A stretch of DNA of 7,650 nt from Rickettsiales bacterium UBA1997. Its GTDB lineage: Bacteria > Pseudomonadota > Alphaproteobacteria > Rickettsiales > UBA1997. The stretch covers positions 1 through 7,650 of the forward strand of contig DDCV01000124.1 of assembly GCA_002335845.1 (NCBI GenBank), in the 5' to 3' direction. The notes under the pieces were generated by a model. It searched no databases and had not been told where the DNA came from. It saw only the letters and a list, made by a program, of their open reading frames with translations. This document shows, one piece after another, positions 1 through 5,745 of the stretch. Each line of letters opens with the position of its first letter. Positions within the stretch are counted from its first letter, which is position 1. The translations under genes and the position numbers were made by a program.

Positions 1-516
1 GAAGATGACATTCCTAACTTTATATTGCTGCCAAGAGCTGCTGATGAGCTAGAAATACCATTCGTTGCCTCAGGAGGCATGGCTGATGCTAGAAGCCTTG
101 TAGCTGCTATGGCTCTAGGTGCCGAAGGCATGAATATGGGTACAAGATTTATCGCAACACAAGATGCTCCTGTTCATCAGAATGTAAAAGAAGCTATTGT
201 TAATGCAACAGAGCTAGACACTCGACTCATTATGAGATCACTCACAAATACTGAAAGAGTTCTAAATAATGAAGCAGTTGAAAGACTAATAGAAAAAGAA
301 AAAGCCCTTGGCGACAAGTTAAGGTTTGAAGATATCGTTGATGAGGTAGCAGGTGTTTATCCAAAGATTATGCATGAAGGGACCATGGAGGCTGGGGCAT
401 GGTCTTGTGGAATGGTTGCTGGCTTGGTTAATGATATACCAACGGTTGATGAATTAATAAGTGGGATAATGTCTGATGCTGAAAGTATTATTAAAGCAAG
501 ATTGGGAAACTTCTAG
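1..516 (+). CDS. Nitronate monooxygenase (2-nitropropane dioxygenase family), C-terminal part
   Basis: The frame is open from base 1, so the 5' end lies outside the window; 171 codons plus a TAG stop are visible. The family uses FMN to oxidise nitronates such as propionate-3-nitronate in the cytoplasm, and some members are flavin-dependent reductases of other substrates. The visible part carries the FMN phosphate-binding segment of the TIM barrel: SGGMADAR at fragment residues 24-31, then ALGAEGMNMGTRF at about 38-50, both highly characteristic of the family. The rest (E..IMRSLTNTERVLNN, then a helical tail) fits the usual C-terminal substrate lid. The catalytic His of the family would lie upstream, so activity cannot be judged. 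The gene converges with the thiamine operon; its TAG overlaps the opposing kinase stop codon. The family call is firm, the substrate unknown. Confidence 0.92.
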   Translation, partial: EDDIPNFILLPRAADELEIPFVASGGMADARSLVAAMALGAEGMNMGTRFIATQDAPVHQNVKEAIVNATELDTRLIMRSLTNTERVLNNEAVERLIEKEKALGDKLRFEDIVDEVAGVYPKIMHEGTMEAGAWSCGMVAGLVNDIPTVDELISGIMSDAESIIKARLGNF

Positions 517-1265
517 GATAGAGTTTTAACTGCTTGATTCCATATTTTCTCGGTAAGTTTGGTCAGCCTTATAAAATCCTTAACTCTATTTAAGTTAAGG
601 TTTGTTGAGCTGTAGCCTGTTAAAAAAGAAGAGATTTCTTCTTCATTTAAGTTAAAAGAAGAGATCACAGTTGCTATATCAAAATAAGGGTCATTGAGAC
701 AGGCGTACTCCCAATCAAGAAATGAGAATGACTCTTTAAAAAGAATATTGGGCTTAGTAAGATCATTGTGACAAAAAGTGAGTTCTGTTTTTTCGGTATA
801 TAAGTGATTTATTAATTTATCGATTTCAATGAATAAGTCGTCATTTAAAATAACCTTTTTATAGTGATTAATCATATCGAAATATGTTGTGTTGTCTAAA
901 TCACATATTGGCATATCATGAATATTTTTTAACTCAGCTGCCAGTTCTGTTAGAACACTTTTGTCTTTAAAAGATAGTCTTGAGATCTCCTCGCCTTCAA
1001 TATAATTCCAGATGAGAACCCCTTGCTCGATATCTTTGAAAATAATCTTTGGGCTGCTACAAACACTATTTACCTTTTCCAATAATAAGACTTCCTTTGC
1101 TCTATCGAGCCCCAAAGATTTAGCAAGCTGATTATCCTTCCTAAGAATTACTTTAGATTCATCAAACCTGCAGAGATATATTTCAGAAATATGATCTGAT
1201 TTAATTTGTTTTGTTATCTCAAGCCTGTGCTTAAGGTCTGCAGAGTTGATATATGTATCAAGCAT
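513..1265 (-). CDS. APH/choline-kinase-fold kinase, probable thiamine kinase (ThiK-like)
   Basis: A cytoplasmic kinase of 250 residues, last gene of the TPP-riboswitch operon. It has the phosphotransferase-fold hallmarks: catalytic loop CHNDLTKPNIL with H166, N167, D168 and metal-binding N173, then DWEYA with D184 in the DFG-equivalent position, followed by DPYFDIA. I chose the ATG at 1265-1263 although the frame stays open to 1391. That start gives an 8-base overlap (ATGCTTGA) with the end of the PnuC gene, typical of translational coupling, and the upstream extension would lie antiparallel to nothing but inside PnuC codons with no kinase-like sequence. No good Shine-Dalgarno is seen, which fits coupling. 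By sequence alone the substrate could be choline or an aminoglycoside-like alcohol; the riboswitch and transporter make thiamine to thiamine monophosphate the best inference. A ThiL elsewhere would then make TPP. Confidence 0.8.
   Translation of the reverse strand: MLDTYINSADLKHRLEITKQIKSDHISEIYLCRFDESKVILRKDNQLAKSLGLDRAKEVLLLEKVNSVCSSPKIIFKDIEQGVLIWNYIEGEEISRLSFKDKSVLTELAAELKNIHDMPICDLDNTTYFDMINHYKKVILNDDLFIEIDKLINHLYTEKTELTFCHNDLTKPNILFKESFSFLDWEYACLNDPYFDIATVISSFNLNEEEISSFLTGYSSTNLNLNRVKDFIRLTKLTEKIWNQAVKTLS
578..600 (+). terminator. Possible intrinsic terminator for the nitronate monooxygenase transcript
   Basis: A perfect 8-bp hairpin (CCTTAACT paired with AGTTAAGG, 7-base loop) starts about 60 bases after the plus-strand stop codon and is followed by TTTGTT. 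It lies inside the 3' coding part of the opposing kinase gene, so codon content alone could have produced it. The stem is AT-rich and the T run is broken, so this is a weak call. No better terminator is visible for either convergent gene. Confidence 0.22.
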
Positions 1266-1827
1266 CTTGTGTAAGTTTAATTTTTGCCCATGATTTATAT
1301 CCAAAAAATATGATAACCAGATAGATGATAAATAAACCCGAGGTGGTATAAAGGCCTCTTGAAGCAAAAATAAATACTGAAATAAAGTCAATTACGAACC
1401 AATAAATCCAATTCTCTAAAAGTTTTTTTGCAACCATGTAAGTTGCAACAATAGCTCCCCATGTTGTGAATGCATCAACAAATGGAAGAGCCGCATTAGA
1501 AAGGTGCTGCATCAAGTATCCTGACGATAATGTAAGGATAAGAATTAATCCAATAGCATATATATGATTTTTTAAATTCCAAGTTCTAACGAATAGATTT
1601 TGATCAGGGGTTTTCATTTTTTTCCACTGGCTAAGTCCATAGAAACCCATAGCAAGATAAAAAATTTGAAGGAATGCCTCCATATATAAATTGGCTTGAT
1701 ACATCACATAAAGATAAAGGCAGGAGCTAGCAATCCATGCAAACCAGCAATATACATTTTGCTTTAGGGCAAGAAGTAAGTATGCAATAGCTAAAGCAGC
1801 GCCTATGGCCTCTATAATTAAATCCAT
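1258..1827 (-). CDS. pnuT: PnuC-family vitamin transporter, probable thiamine transporter PnuT
   Basis: An inner-membrane protein of 189 residues, close to the usual PnuC length, with about seven hydrophobic segments. PnuC proteins facilitate diffusion of uncharged vitamin across the membrane, and a cytoplasmic kinase then traps it. The C-terminal half has the family signature NWIYWFVIDFIS...ASRGLYTTSGLFIIYL, close to that of PnuC and PnuT proteins; a second aromatic segment (YCWFAWIASSCLYLYVMYQA) lies near residues 26-45. The family covers nicotinamide riboside, riboflavin and thiamine carriers. Thiamine is inferred from the riboswitch at the operon head and the kinase encoded next. Its ATG is 2 bases after the receptor stop codon and its 3' end overlaps the kinase start by 8 bases, so all three genes are almost surely co-transcribed. 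Confidence 0.87.
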   Translation of the reverse strand: MDLIIEAIGAALAIAYLLLALKQNVYCWFAWIASSCLYLYVMYQANLYMEAFLQIFYLAMGFYGLSQWKKMKTPDQNLFVRTWNLKNHIYAIGLILILTLSSGYLMQHLSNAALPFVDAFTTWGAIVATYMVAKKLLENWIYWFVIDFISVFIFASRGLYTTSGLFIIYLVIIFFGYKSWAKIKLTQDA

Positions 1828-1829
1828 AG

Positions 1830-3944
1830 CTACTTGAAGTCGTATTTAATAGACATTCCAAACTGCCTTGGGTCTCCATGCCTTTTGTAAAGAGTATCCT
1901 CAAAATTAGGGGCTTCATTACCAAAATAAAATCCCCTTACAGAGTAATATTCATCAAGGATGTTTTTAGCCCATAAACTAATTGTCCATTCATCAAAAGT
2001 ATAATTATATTGCCCGTTTAGTAAATAATAAGAGTCTGATTTGTTGTCATGAGAATCGGAGTAATAAAACTCATCTTTTCCAACCAGATTAAAAGTCATA
2101 TCTGAATTTGGGGACAGCAAATAATTTAATCCAATGTTATAGCTGGTTCTAGGTGCATGGGCCTGAGCACGCCCCTCTAAATCGGGTCGTGACTCCCAAT
2201 TATTTATTTCTGTCTCTAAAAACCCAAGGCTTCCAAACAAACTTAGTTTATCACTAAGGCCGATGTCTATTGATGATTCGATTCCAAAGTTTTTGCCTTC
2301 TGCTGCATTCTGTGTGAGGTAAGAAAATGTATTTGGGTCTGATGGATCTAATTGTTGAGATATTAAAACTTGTTGATCTTCCCTATCTGAATAAAAGACA
2401 ACAACCGAATAGCTAAGGTCTGATAAATTACTTGCAAAATTTATACCTAATTCATAATTAGTTAGAAACTCAGGATTATAAATAAGATTACTACTTTGAC
2501 CCGCCTCAAGCCCAAGACCGGTATTAAAGCCTCCTTGTTTGTACCCTTTTGAGATACTGGTAAATATCGTTGTTTCTTGATCTAAAAATTTTGTAATAGA
2601 GATCTTGTTGCCAGACATTGAGTCTGATGGGTTAAATGACTCATCATTGTTATCACTATACTTTGATTTCCAATTTTCTTGTCTTGCACCAACAGATAGC
2701 TTGAGGGAATCAGAAAGAAAGAAATCTAAGCTTCCAAATACAGCAAAATTCTTTGATGAATAAACGCTTGAAAAAAAGTCATTGCTAAAATATGGTCCGT
2801 ATGGGTCAGCAGGATCTCCATATGCCCCATCATCATACCTGTTATTATTTTCTTTAAGTTTTAGATTATTTACTCCCACGACCCAATCAACAGGTTTCTT
2901 AAAAAAACTTGCTTTCTTTTTAGAAACCAACCTAAATTCTTGGCCATAAGATTGCCTGCCCCTGAAAGTTTCAGAGAAGTAATCATAAAGGTAAGGTGCA
3001 TGAGAGATCTCATTTCCCCAATCTGCATCATAGCTAAAGATAACATCGGTATCTGTGAAGCTCGATAAGCTTTGAAATTCAAATCTCTCAAATTCTTTAA
3101 AATATTTAACTCCATAGGTTTTTGTTTTTTGAGAGTCCATGCCAGGTCTATCAGAAAGTGTTTTTAAACTGCCGTCAATAGTCCATATGTCGGCTGGATC
3201 GTCTAGATCAACCTCAGATACTAAAAATTTTAGTTTAGACGATTCATTGATATCCCAATCTAACTTTAGTCTAAGTGTAAGCTCATCTTTTTTTGATGTA
3301 TTAGAACGATTTAAAAAAATATTTTCTCGAAACCCGTCTGAGTAATCTTTTCTTATTGCAAGCCTATATTTGATATTCTTGCTTTCAGAAATAGGTCCGC
3401 CGAATGCAATACCGGTGCTTCTCGAGCCATAATTACCAATCATTAGCTCTGAAGTTCCTTCAAACGAACTTGTGGGTTCTTTAGTTCTTATATAAATCAG
3501 TCCCGCAAGAGCATTTGCTCCAATTCTTGATCCTTGGGGACCTCTGTAGACTTCAATTTGATCTACATCAAATGTGGTGGCAATGCCCCCTTGCCCAGAA
3601 TAATCAATATCATCTATTAAAAATGCAACCGAAGTATTTGGAGTACCTTGATAGCCAGATCTTTCGCCGATTCCTCTAATTTGAAAATATCTTGCCCTAG
3701 AATCACTTGCTGAAAAATTAAGATTTGGTATTAGGTAAGAAAGGCTCTCAAAATGCTTGATTGGCTCATTTTGTAGAAGCTCTTTACTTAAGATAATTAC
3801 GCTTGAGTCTTCCTCAAGAACTTTTGCTTCTCGCCAATTTGCTTCTACGATGATTTCATCAATTTCTTCTGCAAGAGAGGATTGTGCAAAAAATAAAAAA
3901 ATGAATGAATAAAAGAAAGATATTTTAAAATGTGAATGTTCCAT
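1830..3944 (-). CDS. TonB-dependent outer-membrane receptor, probable thiamine uptake
   Basis: A full-length receptor of 704 residues. It starts with a signal peptide (hydrophobic core 9-20, likely cut after SLA at 25), then a TonB-box-like IDEIIVEA at 28-35. The plug follows, with FQIRGIG near 87-93, FLIDDIDY near 108-115 and the strongly diagnostic IEVYRGPQGSRIGANALAG at 130-148. The remainder is the 22-strand barrel, ending in RQFGMSIKYDFK; the aromatic that closes the barrel signal is penultimate rather than last. Such receptors use TonB-ExbBD energy to bring in scarce ligands. The ligand is inferred as thiamine or a thiamine-derived compound, because the gene sits directly behind a TPP riboswitch and ahead of a PnuC transporter and a kinase. 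Its start is fixed by GGAGG six bases upstream, within the riboswitch. Confidence 0.92.
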   Translation of the reverse strand: MEHSHFKISFFYSFIFLFFAQSSLAEEIDEIIVEANWREAKVLEEDSSVIILSKELLQNEPIKHFESLSYLIPNLNFSASDSRARYFQIRGIGERSGYQGTPNTSVAFLIDDIDYSGQGGIATTFDVDQIEVYRGPQGSRIGANALAGLIYIRTKEPTSSFEGTSELMIGNYGSRSTGIAFGGPISESKNIKYRLAIRKDYSDGFRENIFLNRSNTSKKDELTLRLKLDWDINESSKLKFLVSEVDLDDPADIWTIDGSLKTLSDRPGMDSQKTKTYGVKYFKEFERFEFQSLSSFTDTDVIFSYDADWGNEISHAPYLYDYFSETFRGRQSYGQEFRLVSKKKASFFKKPVDWVVGVNNLKLKENNNRYDDGAYGDPADPYGPYFSNDFFSSVYSSKNFAVFGSLDFFLSDSLKLSVGARQENWKSKYSDNNDESFNPSDSMSGNKISITKFLDQETTIFTSISKGYKQGGFNTGLGLEAGQSSNLIYNPEFLTNYELGINFASNLSDLSYSVVVFYSDREDQQVLISQQLDPSDPNTFSYLTQNAAEGKNFGIESSIDIGLSDKLSLFGSLGFLETEINNWESRPDLEGRAQAHAPRTSYNIGLNYLLSPNSDMTFNLVGKDEFYYSDSHDNKSDSYYLLNGQYNYTFDEWTISLWAKNILDEYYSVRGFYFGNEAPNFEDTLYKRHGDPRQFGMSIKYDFK

Positions 3945-4023
3945 GTAATTCCTCCGCCATTATTGTATGGATCAGGTTCAAAGGGTTTCAAATGATCTCA
4001 GGTTTTTCAACCACCCCTTTACA
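3944..4023 (-). promoter_or_regulatory. TPP riboswitch (THI element) controlling the thiamine-salvage operon
   Basis: On the minus strand the conserved TPP aptamer core is present in order: GGGGTG at 4017-4012, CTGAGA at 4001-3996, ACCCTTTGAACCTGATC at 3986-3970 and ATGGCGGAGG at 3960-3951. Helices can be drawn. P1 is TGTAA (4023-4019) with TTACA (3948-3944). P2 is GGGT (4016-4013) with ACCC (3986-3983). P3 is a minimal 4-bp stem, GGTT with AACC, closed by a GAAA tetraloop. P5 is CCAT (3970-3967) with ATGG (3960-3957). P1 ends on the first base of the receptor start codon, and the Shine-Dalgarno lies between P5 and P1. TPP binding should therefore hide the ribosome site and block initiation. 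No separate terminator hairpin fits in the space, so translational control is inferred. Confidence 0.95.
3951..3955 (-). promoter_or_regulatory. Shine-Dalgarno GGAGG of the TonB receptor, embedded in the riboswitch
   Basis: GGAGG lies six bases before the ATG at 3944. It replaces part of the 3' conserved segment of the TPP aptamer (GCGNAGGGA in most examples), so aptamer folding and ribosome binding compete directly for it. It also fixes the receptor start. Confidence 0.85.
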
Positions 4024-4031
4024 GTTGACCT

Positions 4032-4060
4032 ATATTAAGAATAAATTTGATTAAAATCAA
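4032..4060 (-). promoter_or_regulatory. Predicted sigma70-type promoter of the thiamine-salvage operon
   Basis: On the minus strand, TTGATT (4060-4055) and TAATAT (4037-4032) are separated by exactly 17 bases. Transcription would start near 4025, just ahead of the first pairing base of the riboswitch, which is where it should be. A TATAAT at 4071-4066 is a closer -10 match but has no recognisable -35 hexamer at the right distance. Confidence 0.55.
4047..4060. repeat. Perfect inverted repeat TTGATT-AA-AATCAA shared by divergent promoters
   Basis: A 6-2-6 palindrome whose two arms read TTGATT on opposite strands. Each arm serves as the candidate -35 hexamer of one of two divergent promoters, each with a 17-base spacer. 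It could instead, or in addition, be a binding site for a dimeric regulator. Confidence 0.6.
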
Positions 4061-4075
4061 TAGGCATTATAGGAT
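4047..4075 (+). promoter_or_regulatory. Predicted promoter of the CsoR-type metal operon
   Basis: TTGATT (4047-4052) and TAGGAT (4070-4075) are 17 bases apart on the plus strand. The -10 is a modest match (TA...T kept), as expected of a regulated promoter. Transcription would begin at about 4082-4083, at or one base before the chosen ATG, making the message leaderless or nearly so. TATAGG at 4068-4073 is a rival -10, with a shorter spacer. Confidence 0.42.
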
Positions 4076-4090
4076 ACCCCCTATGGGTAT
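4074..4090. promoter_or_regulatory. Probable CsoR operator (17-bp palindrome ATACCC-N5-GGGTAT)
   Basis: A perfect 6-5-6 inverted repeat, ATACCC CCTAT GGGTAT. This length and sequence class match, from memory, CsoR-family sites such as that of the Bacillus subtilis copper operon (TACCC...GGGTA arms). It overlaps the predicted -10 and transcription start, so a bound repressor would exclude RNA polymerase. A CsoR-family gene lies in the same operon at 5485, giving autoregulation: metal binding releases the repressor. The operator also contains the start codon of the first gene, so part of it is constrained by coding. Confidence 0.78.
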
Positions 4091-4688
4091 ATTAAAAATA
4101 TTAGTTTGCACATTGGTTATAGCTGTGAATGTTGAAGCTAGGCCTATCTCTTATTCTGGTGGGTCAACATTAATGATCAAATCAGATAACTTATCAAATT
4201 CTACCTATTTTCATTACTCCCCTTCTTTTAAATATTCTATTGGTATTGAAAATACGAATGACAAGATTTTTAAAGACAATAAAAACTATATTCGTTTTAC
4301 TTATCTTTTGAATAGAAAAAATGCTCTTAGTTCTCAAAGAAACCTTTATTTTCAGTCAGGAGTAGATGTGGCTAATAAAAATAATCATTTTTATGGAGCT
4401 CATGGAGATTGGGAAACGAGAAGGTGGTTTGCTGGTTTTGGGTATAAAAATGTTCAAGGTAAAATTAAAAATAATTACGAAAATAAATACCTTCAGTTCG
4501 GAGTTGCCCCATATATTGGCGATTATGGAGATTTCCATACATGGCTTATGGTTAAAACAAAAAAGAGCTCACTTACAAAAAATACCTCAACCTATCCTGT
4601 TCTTAAATTTTTTAGTGGAGATGCCCTGATTGAAATTGGGTATGACAATCAAACAAACTGGGATCTGCATTTAATGTACAGATTCTAA
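4083..4688 (+). CDS. Unrecognised small outer-membrane beta-barrel candidate, first gene of the CsoR operon
   Basis: I do not recognise the family. From the ATG at 4083 it is 201 residues: a signal peptide (hydrophobic ILKILVCTLVIAV, likely cut after VEA at 19), then a region rich in alternating polar and aromatic residues with turns of N, D, G and K. About eight amphipathic strands can be drawn (for example NYIRFTYLL, NLYFQSGVDV, RRWFAGFGY, YLQFGVAPYIG, FHTWLMVKT, LIEIGYDN). It ends WDLHLMYRF, a terminal-Phe barrel signal of the kind BAM reads. An outer-membrane location is therefore likely. There is no Cys cluster or His-rich patch. C9 lies inside the signal core without a lipobox, so it is not a lipoprotein. 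The frame extends to a TTG at 4047, but that would spoil the signal peptide and sits in the -35 hexamer. Position at the head of a copper-type operon suggests a metal or metal-complex role. Confidence 0.72.
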   Translation: MGILKILVCTLVIAVNVEARPISYSGGSTLMIKSDNLSNSTYFHYSPSFKYSIGIENTNDKIFKDNKNYIRFTYLLNRKNALSSQRNLYFQSGVDVANKNNHFYGAHGDWETRRWFAGFGYKNVQGKIKNNYENKYLQFGVAPYIGDYGDFHTWLMVKTKKSSLTKNTSTYPVLKFFSGDALIEIGYDNQTNWDLHLMYRF

Positions 4689-4693
4689 ATAAA

Positions 4694-4699
4694 AAGGAG
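4694..4699 (+). promoter_or_regulatory. Strong Shine-Dalgarno AAGGAG of the HMA-protein gene
   Basis: AAGGAG lies six bases before the ATG at 4706, between the barrel stop codon and the HMA gene. It is the only strong ribosome site in the operon; the downstream genes have weak ones and are spaced 2 or 3 bases apart or overlap. The HMA protein may be made in excess of its membrane partners. Confidence 0.75.
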
Positions 4700-4705
4700 A
4701 AAAAA

Positions 4706-5113
4706 ATGAAAAAAATATTACTTGCTTTATTTATAACTAGTCCACTTGTTTGGGCTGAAGAAGGGAGTATGGATATGCACCATCACTCACATGAAGGCCA
4801 TCTTCATGACACCATGGTAAATGGAAAAAATCTTGAAGTTAATGCTGAAAGATTTGATAAATTCATGGAAGGTATTATTGATATGAATATAGCTATAGTT
4901 AGCGTTCAAGGAATGGTCTGTGATTTTTGTGCTAGAGGAATTGAGAAAGCATTTCTAAAGGATTTAAATGTCAAAAAGATTGATGTTGATCTTGATAGTG
5001 GGAAGGTAATAATTGCTTATTCAAAATCAATAGAAATAGATCCTGATTTAATTAAAAAAAAGATACTAATGAATGGCCAGAATATGACTGACCTGCAAAT
5101 AATAAAAGTATAA
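4706..5113 (+). CDS. Secreted His/Met-rich HMA-domain metal-binding protein (MerP-like)
   Basis: A 135-residue protein with three parts. First, a signal peptide (KK, then LLALFITSPLVWA, likely cut after A17). Second, a short metal-rich linker MDMHHHSHEGHLHD at 22-35 with two Met and six His. Third, a heavy-metal-associated domain at about 62-133 with GMVCDFCARGIEKAF, the CxxC being C72 and C75; the alternating beta strands that follow (KIDVDLDSGKVIIAY) fit the ferredoxin-like HMA fold. Known HMA proteins bind Cu(I), Hg(II) or Zn(II) through the CxxC. Here export to the periplasm and the MerT-like gene 2 bases downstream recall the MerP-MerT pair, but the CsoR control argues for copper. The His/Met tail could collect metal at high concentration and pass it to the CxxC. 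The domain call is firm, the metal inferred. Confidence 0.88.
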   Translation: MKKILLALFITSPLVWAEEGSMDMHHHSHEGHLHDTMVNGKNLEVNAERFDKFMEGIIDMNIAIVSVQGMVCDFCARGIEKAFLKDLNVKKIDVDLDSGKVIIAYSKSIEIDPDLIKKKILMNGQNMTDLQIIKV

Positions 5114-5115
5114 CT

Positions 5116-5481
5116 ATGAATGATAAGTCTTCAAATTTTTTATCATTATTTGCCTCGAGCTCAACTTTAATATGCTGTGCCTTGCCAGCAATATTTGTTG
5201 CCATAGGTGCTGGAGCAAGCTTTGCAAGCCTTATTTCTGTGTTTCCTTTTTTAATTACTCTTTCAAATTTTAAGGGTCAGGTAACATTATTTGCTCTTTT
5301 TTGGATAGTTATAGCTGGGTTTGTAAATTACCGAACTTATTACATGCCCTGCCCTGCAGATCCAGAACTTGGAAGGCTTTGTACTCTTAGTCGAAAAAGG
5401 TCTAGATACCTTTATTATGTCTCTGTTTTTATTTTCTTATTTGCTACAATTTTTACTTATATTATTCCTAGGTTCCTATAA
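5116..5481 (+). CDS. MerT-like inner-membrane metal transporter
   Basis: A 121-residue membrane protein with the MerT plan. The first transmembrane helix holds a vicinal pair, C20-C21, in LICCALPAIFVAIGAG. A hydrophobic stretch lies at about 36-50, a helix at 57-71, a loop with C79 and C89 (CPADPELGRLC), and a last helix at 99-118 ending in PRFL. Known MerT takes Hg(II) from periplasmic MerP to its vicinal cysteines, then to the loop pair and on to cytoplasmic MerA. The preceding gene encodes a secreted HMA protein, so the same relay is plausible. However, no merA or merR is in view and the operon carries a CsoR repressor. I infer a copper carrier, with direction unproven. The ATG follows the HMA stop by 2 bases and the next gene follows by 3. 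Confidence 0.82.
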   Translation: MNDKSSNFLSLFASSSTLICCALPAIFVAIGAGASFASLISVFPFLITLSNFKGQVTLFALFWIVIAGFVNYRTYYMPCPADPELGRLCTLSRKRSRYLYYVSVFIFLFATIFTYIIPRFL

Positions 5482-5484
5482 ATT

Positions 5485-5745
5485 ATGAAAAATCCATGCC
5501 ATAAAGATAAATTAACCAGTTTGAGAAGAATTGAAGGTCAGGTCAGAGGGGTCCAAAATATGATAGAGGAAGGTAAGTACTGCGTAGACATTTTGAATCA
5601 AATAAAAGCTCTTAAAAACTCAATTATTACTGTAGAAGGAAAAATACTTAAAACACATTTAAGAGAATGTATTAAAGACTCTCTTAATGGAAGTGATGAT
5701 TTTGATCTAAAAATTGATGAGATTATGAAAACTATGAAAAGATGA
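5485..5745 (+). CDS. csoR: CsoR-family copper-sensing transcriptional repressor
   Basis: An 86-residue all-helical regulator of the CsoR/RcnR/FrmR family (DUF156), of normal length. The family core is clear: LRRIEGQVRGVQNMIEEGKYC at 13-33 and ILKTHLREC at 54-62. The Cu(I) ligands of CsoR are Cys, His, Cys with spacings of 25 and 4 residues. C33, H58 and C62 match exactly, and Y32 sits where the second-shell Tyr of Mycobacterium CsoR does. This separates it from RcnR (extra His ligands), CstR (two Cys, no His) and typical FrmR. An extra C5-H6 near the N-terminus is unexplained. The apo-protein should bind the 17-bp palindrome at 4074-4090 and release it on binding Cu(I). Its stop overlaps the next start in ATGA. 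The gene name follows family and ligand pattern. Confidence 0.9.
   Translation: MKNPCHKDKLTSLRRIEGQVRGVQNMIEEGKYCVDILNQIKALKNSIITVEGKILKTHLRECIKDSLNGSDDFDLKIDEIMKTMKR

Noticed and set aside
624..665. Direct repeat AAAAGAAGAGAT, two copies 30 bases apart
   Set aside because: It lies in kinase codons and reflects the repeated ISSF and E/N-rich protein sequence in AT-rich DNA; there are only two copies.
2870..3345. Short open frames overlapping the TonB receptor
   Set aside because: They are out of frame with a well-supported receptor gene, have no ribosome sites and no recognisable motifs.
3945..4030. Cobalamin riboswitch, common before TonB receptors
   Set aside because: The conserved blocks (CTGAGA, ACCCTTTGAACCTGATC) are those of the TPP aptamer; no B12 box is present.
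4047..4082. In-frame TTG start for the barrel candidate, adding 12 residues (IKINRHYRIPP region)
   Set aside because: It would put charged residues ahead of the signal core, lies in the predicted -35 hexamer and has no ribosome site. The ATG at 4083 yields a clean signal peptide.
4706..5481. Mercury-resistance (mer) operon
   Set aside because: The MerP- and MerT-like genes fit, but there is no merA or merR. The regulator is CsoR-type with copper ligands, and its operator form is a CsoR one.
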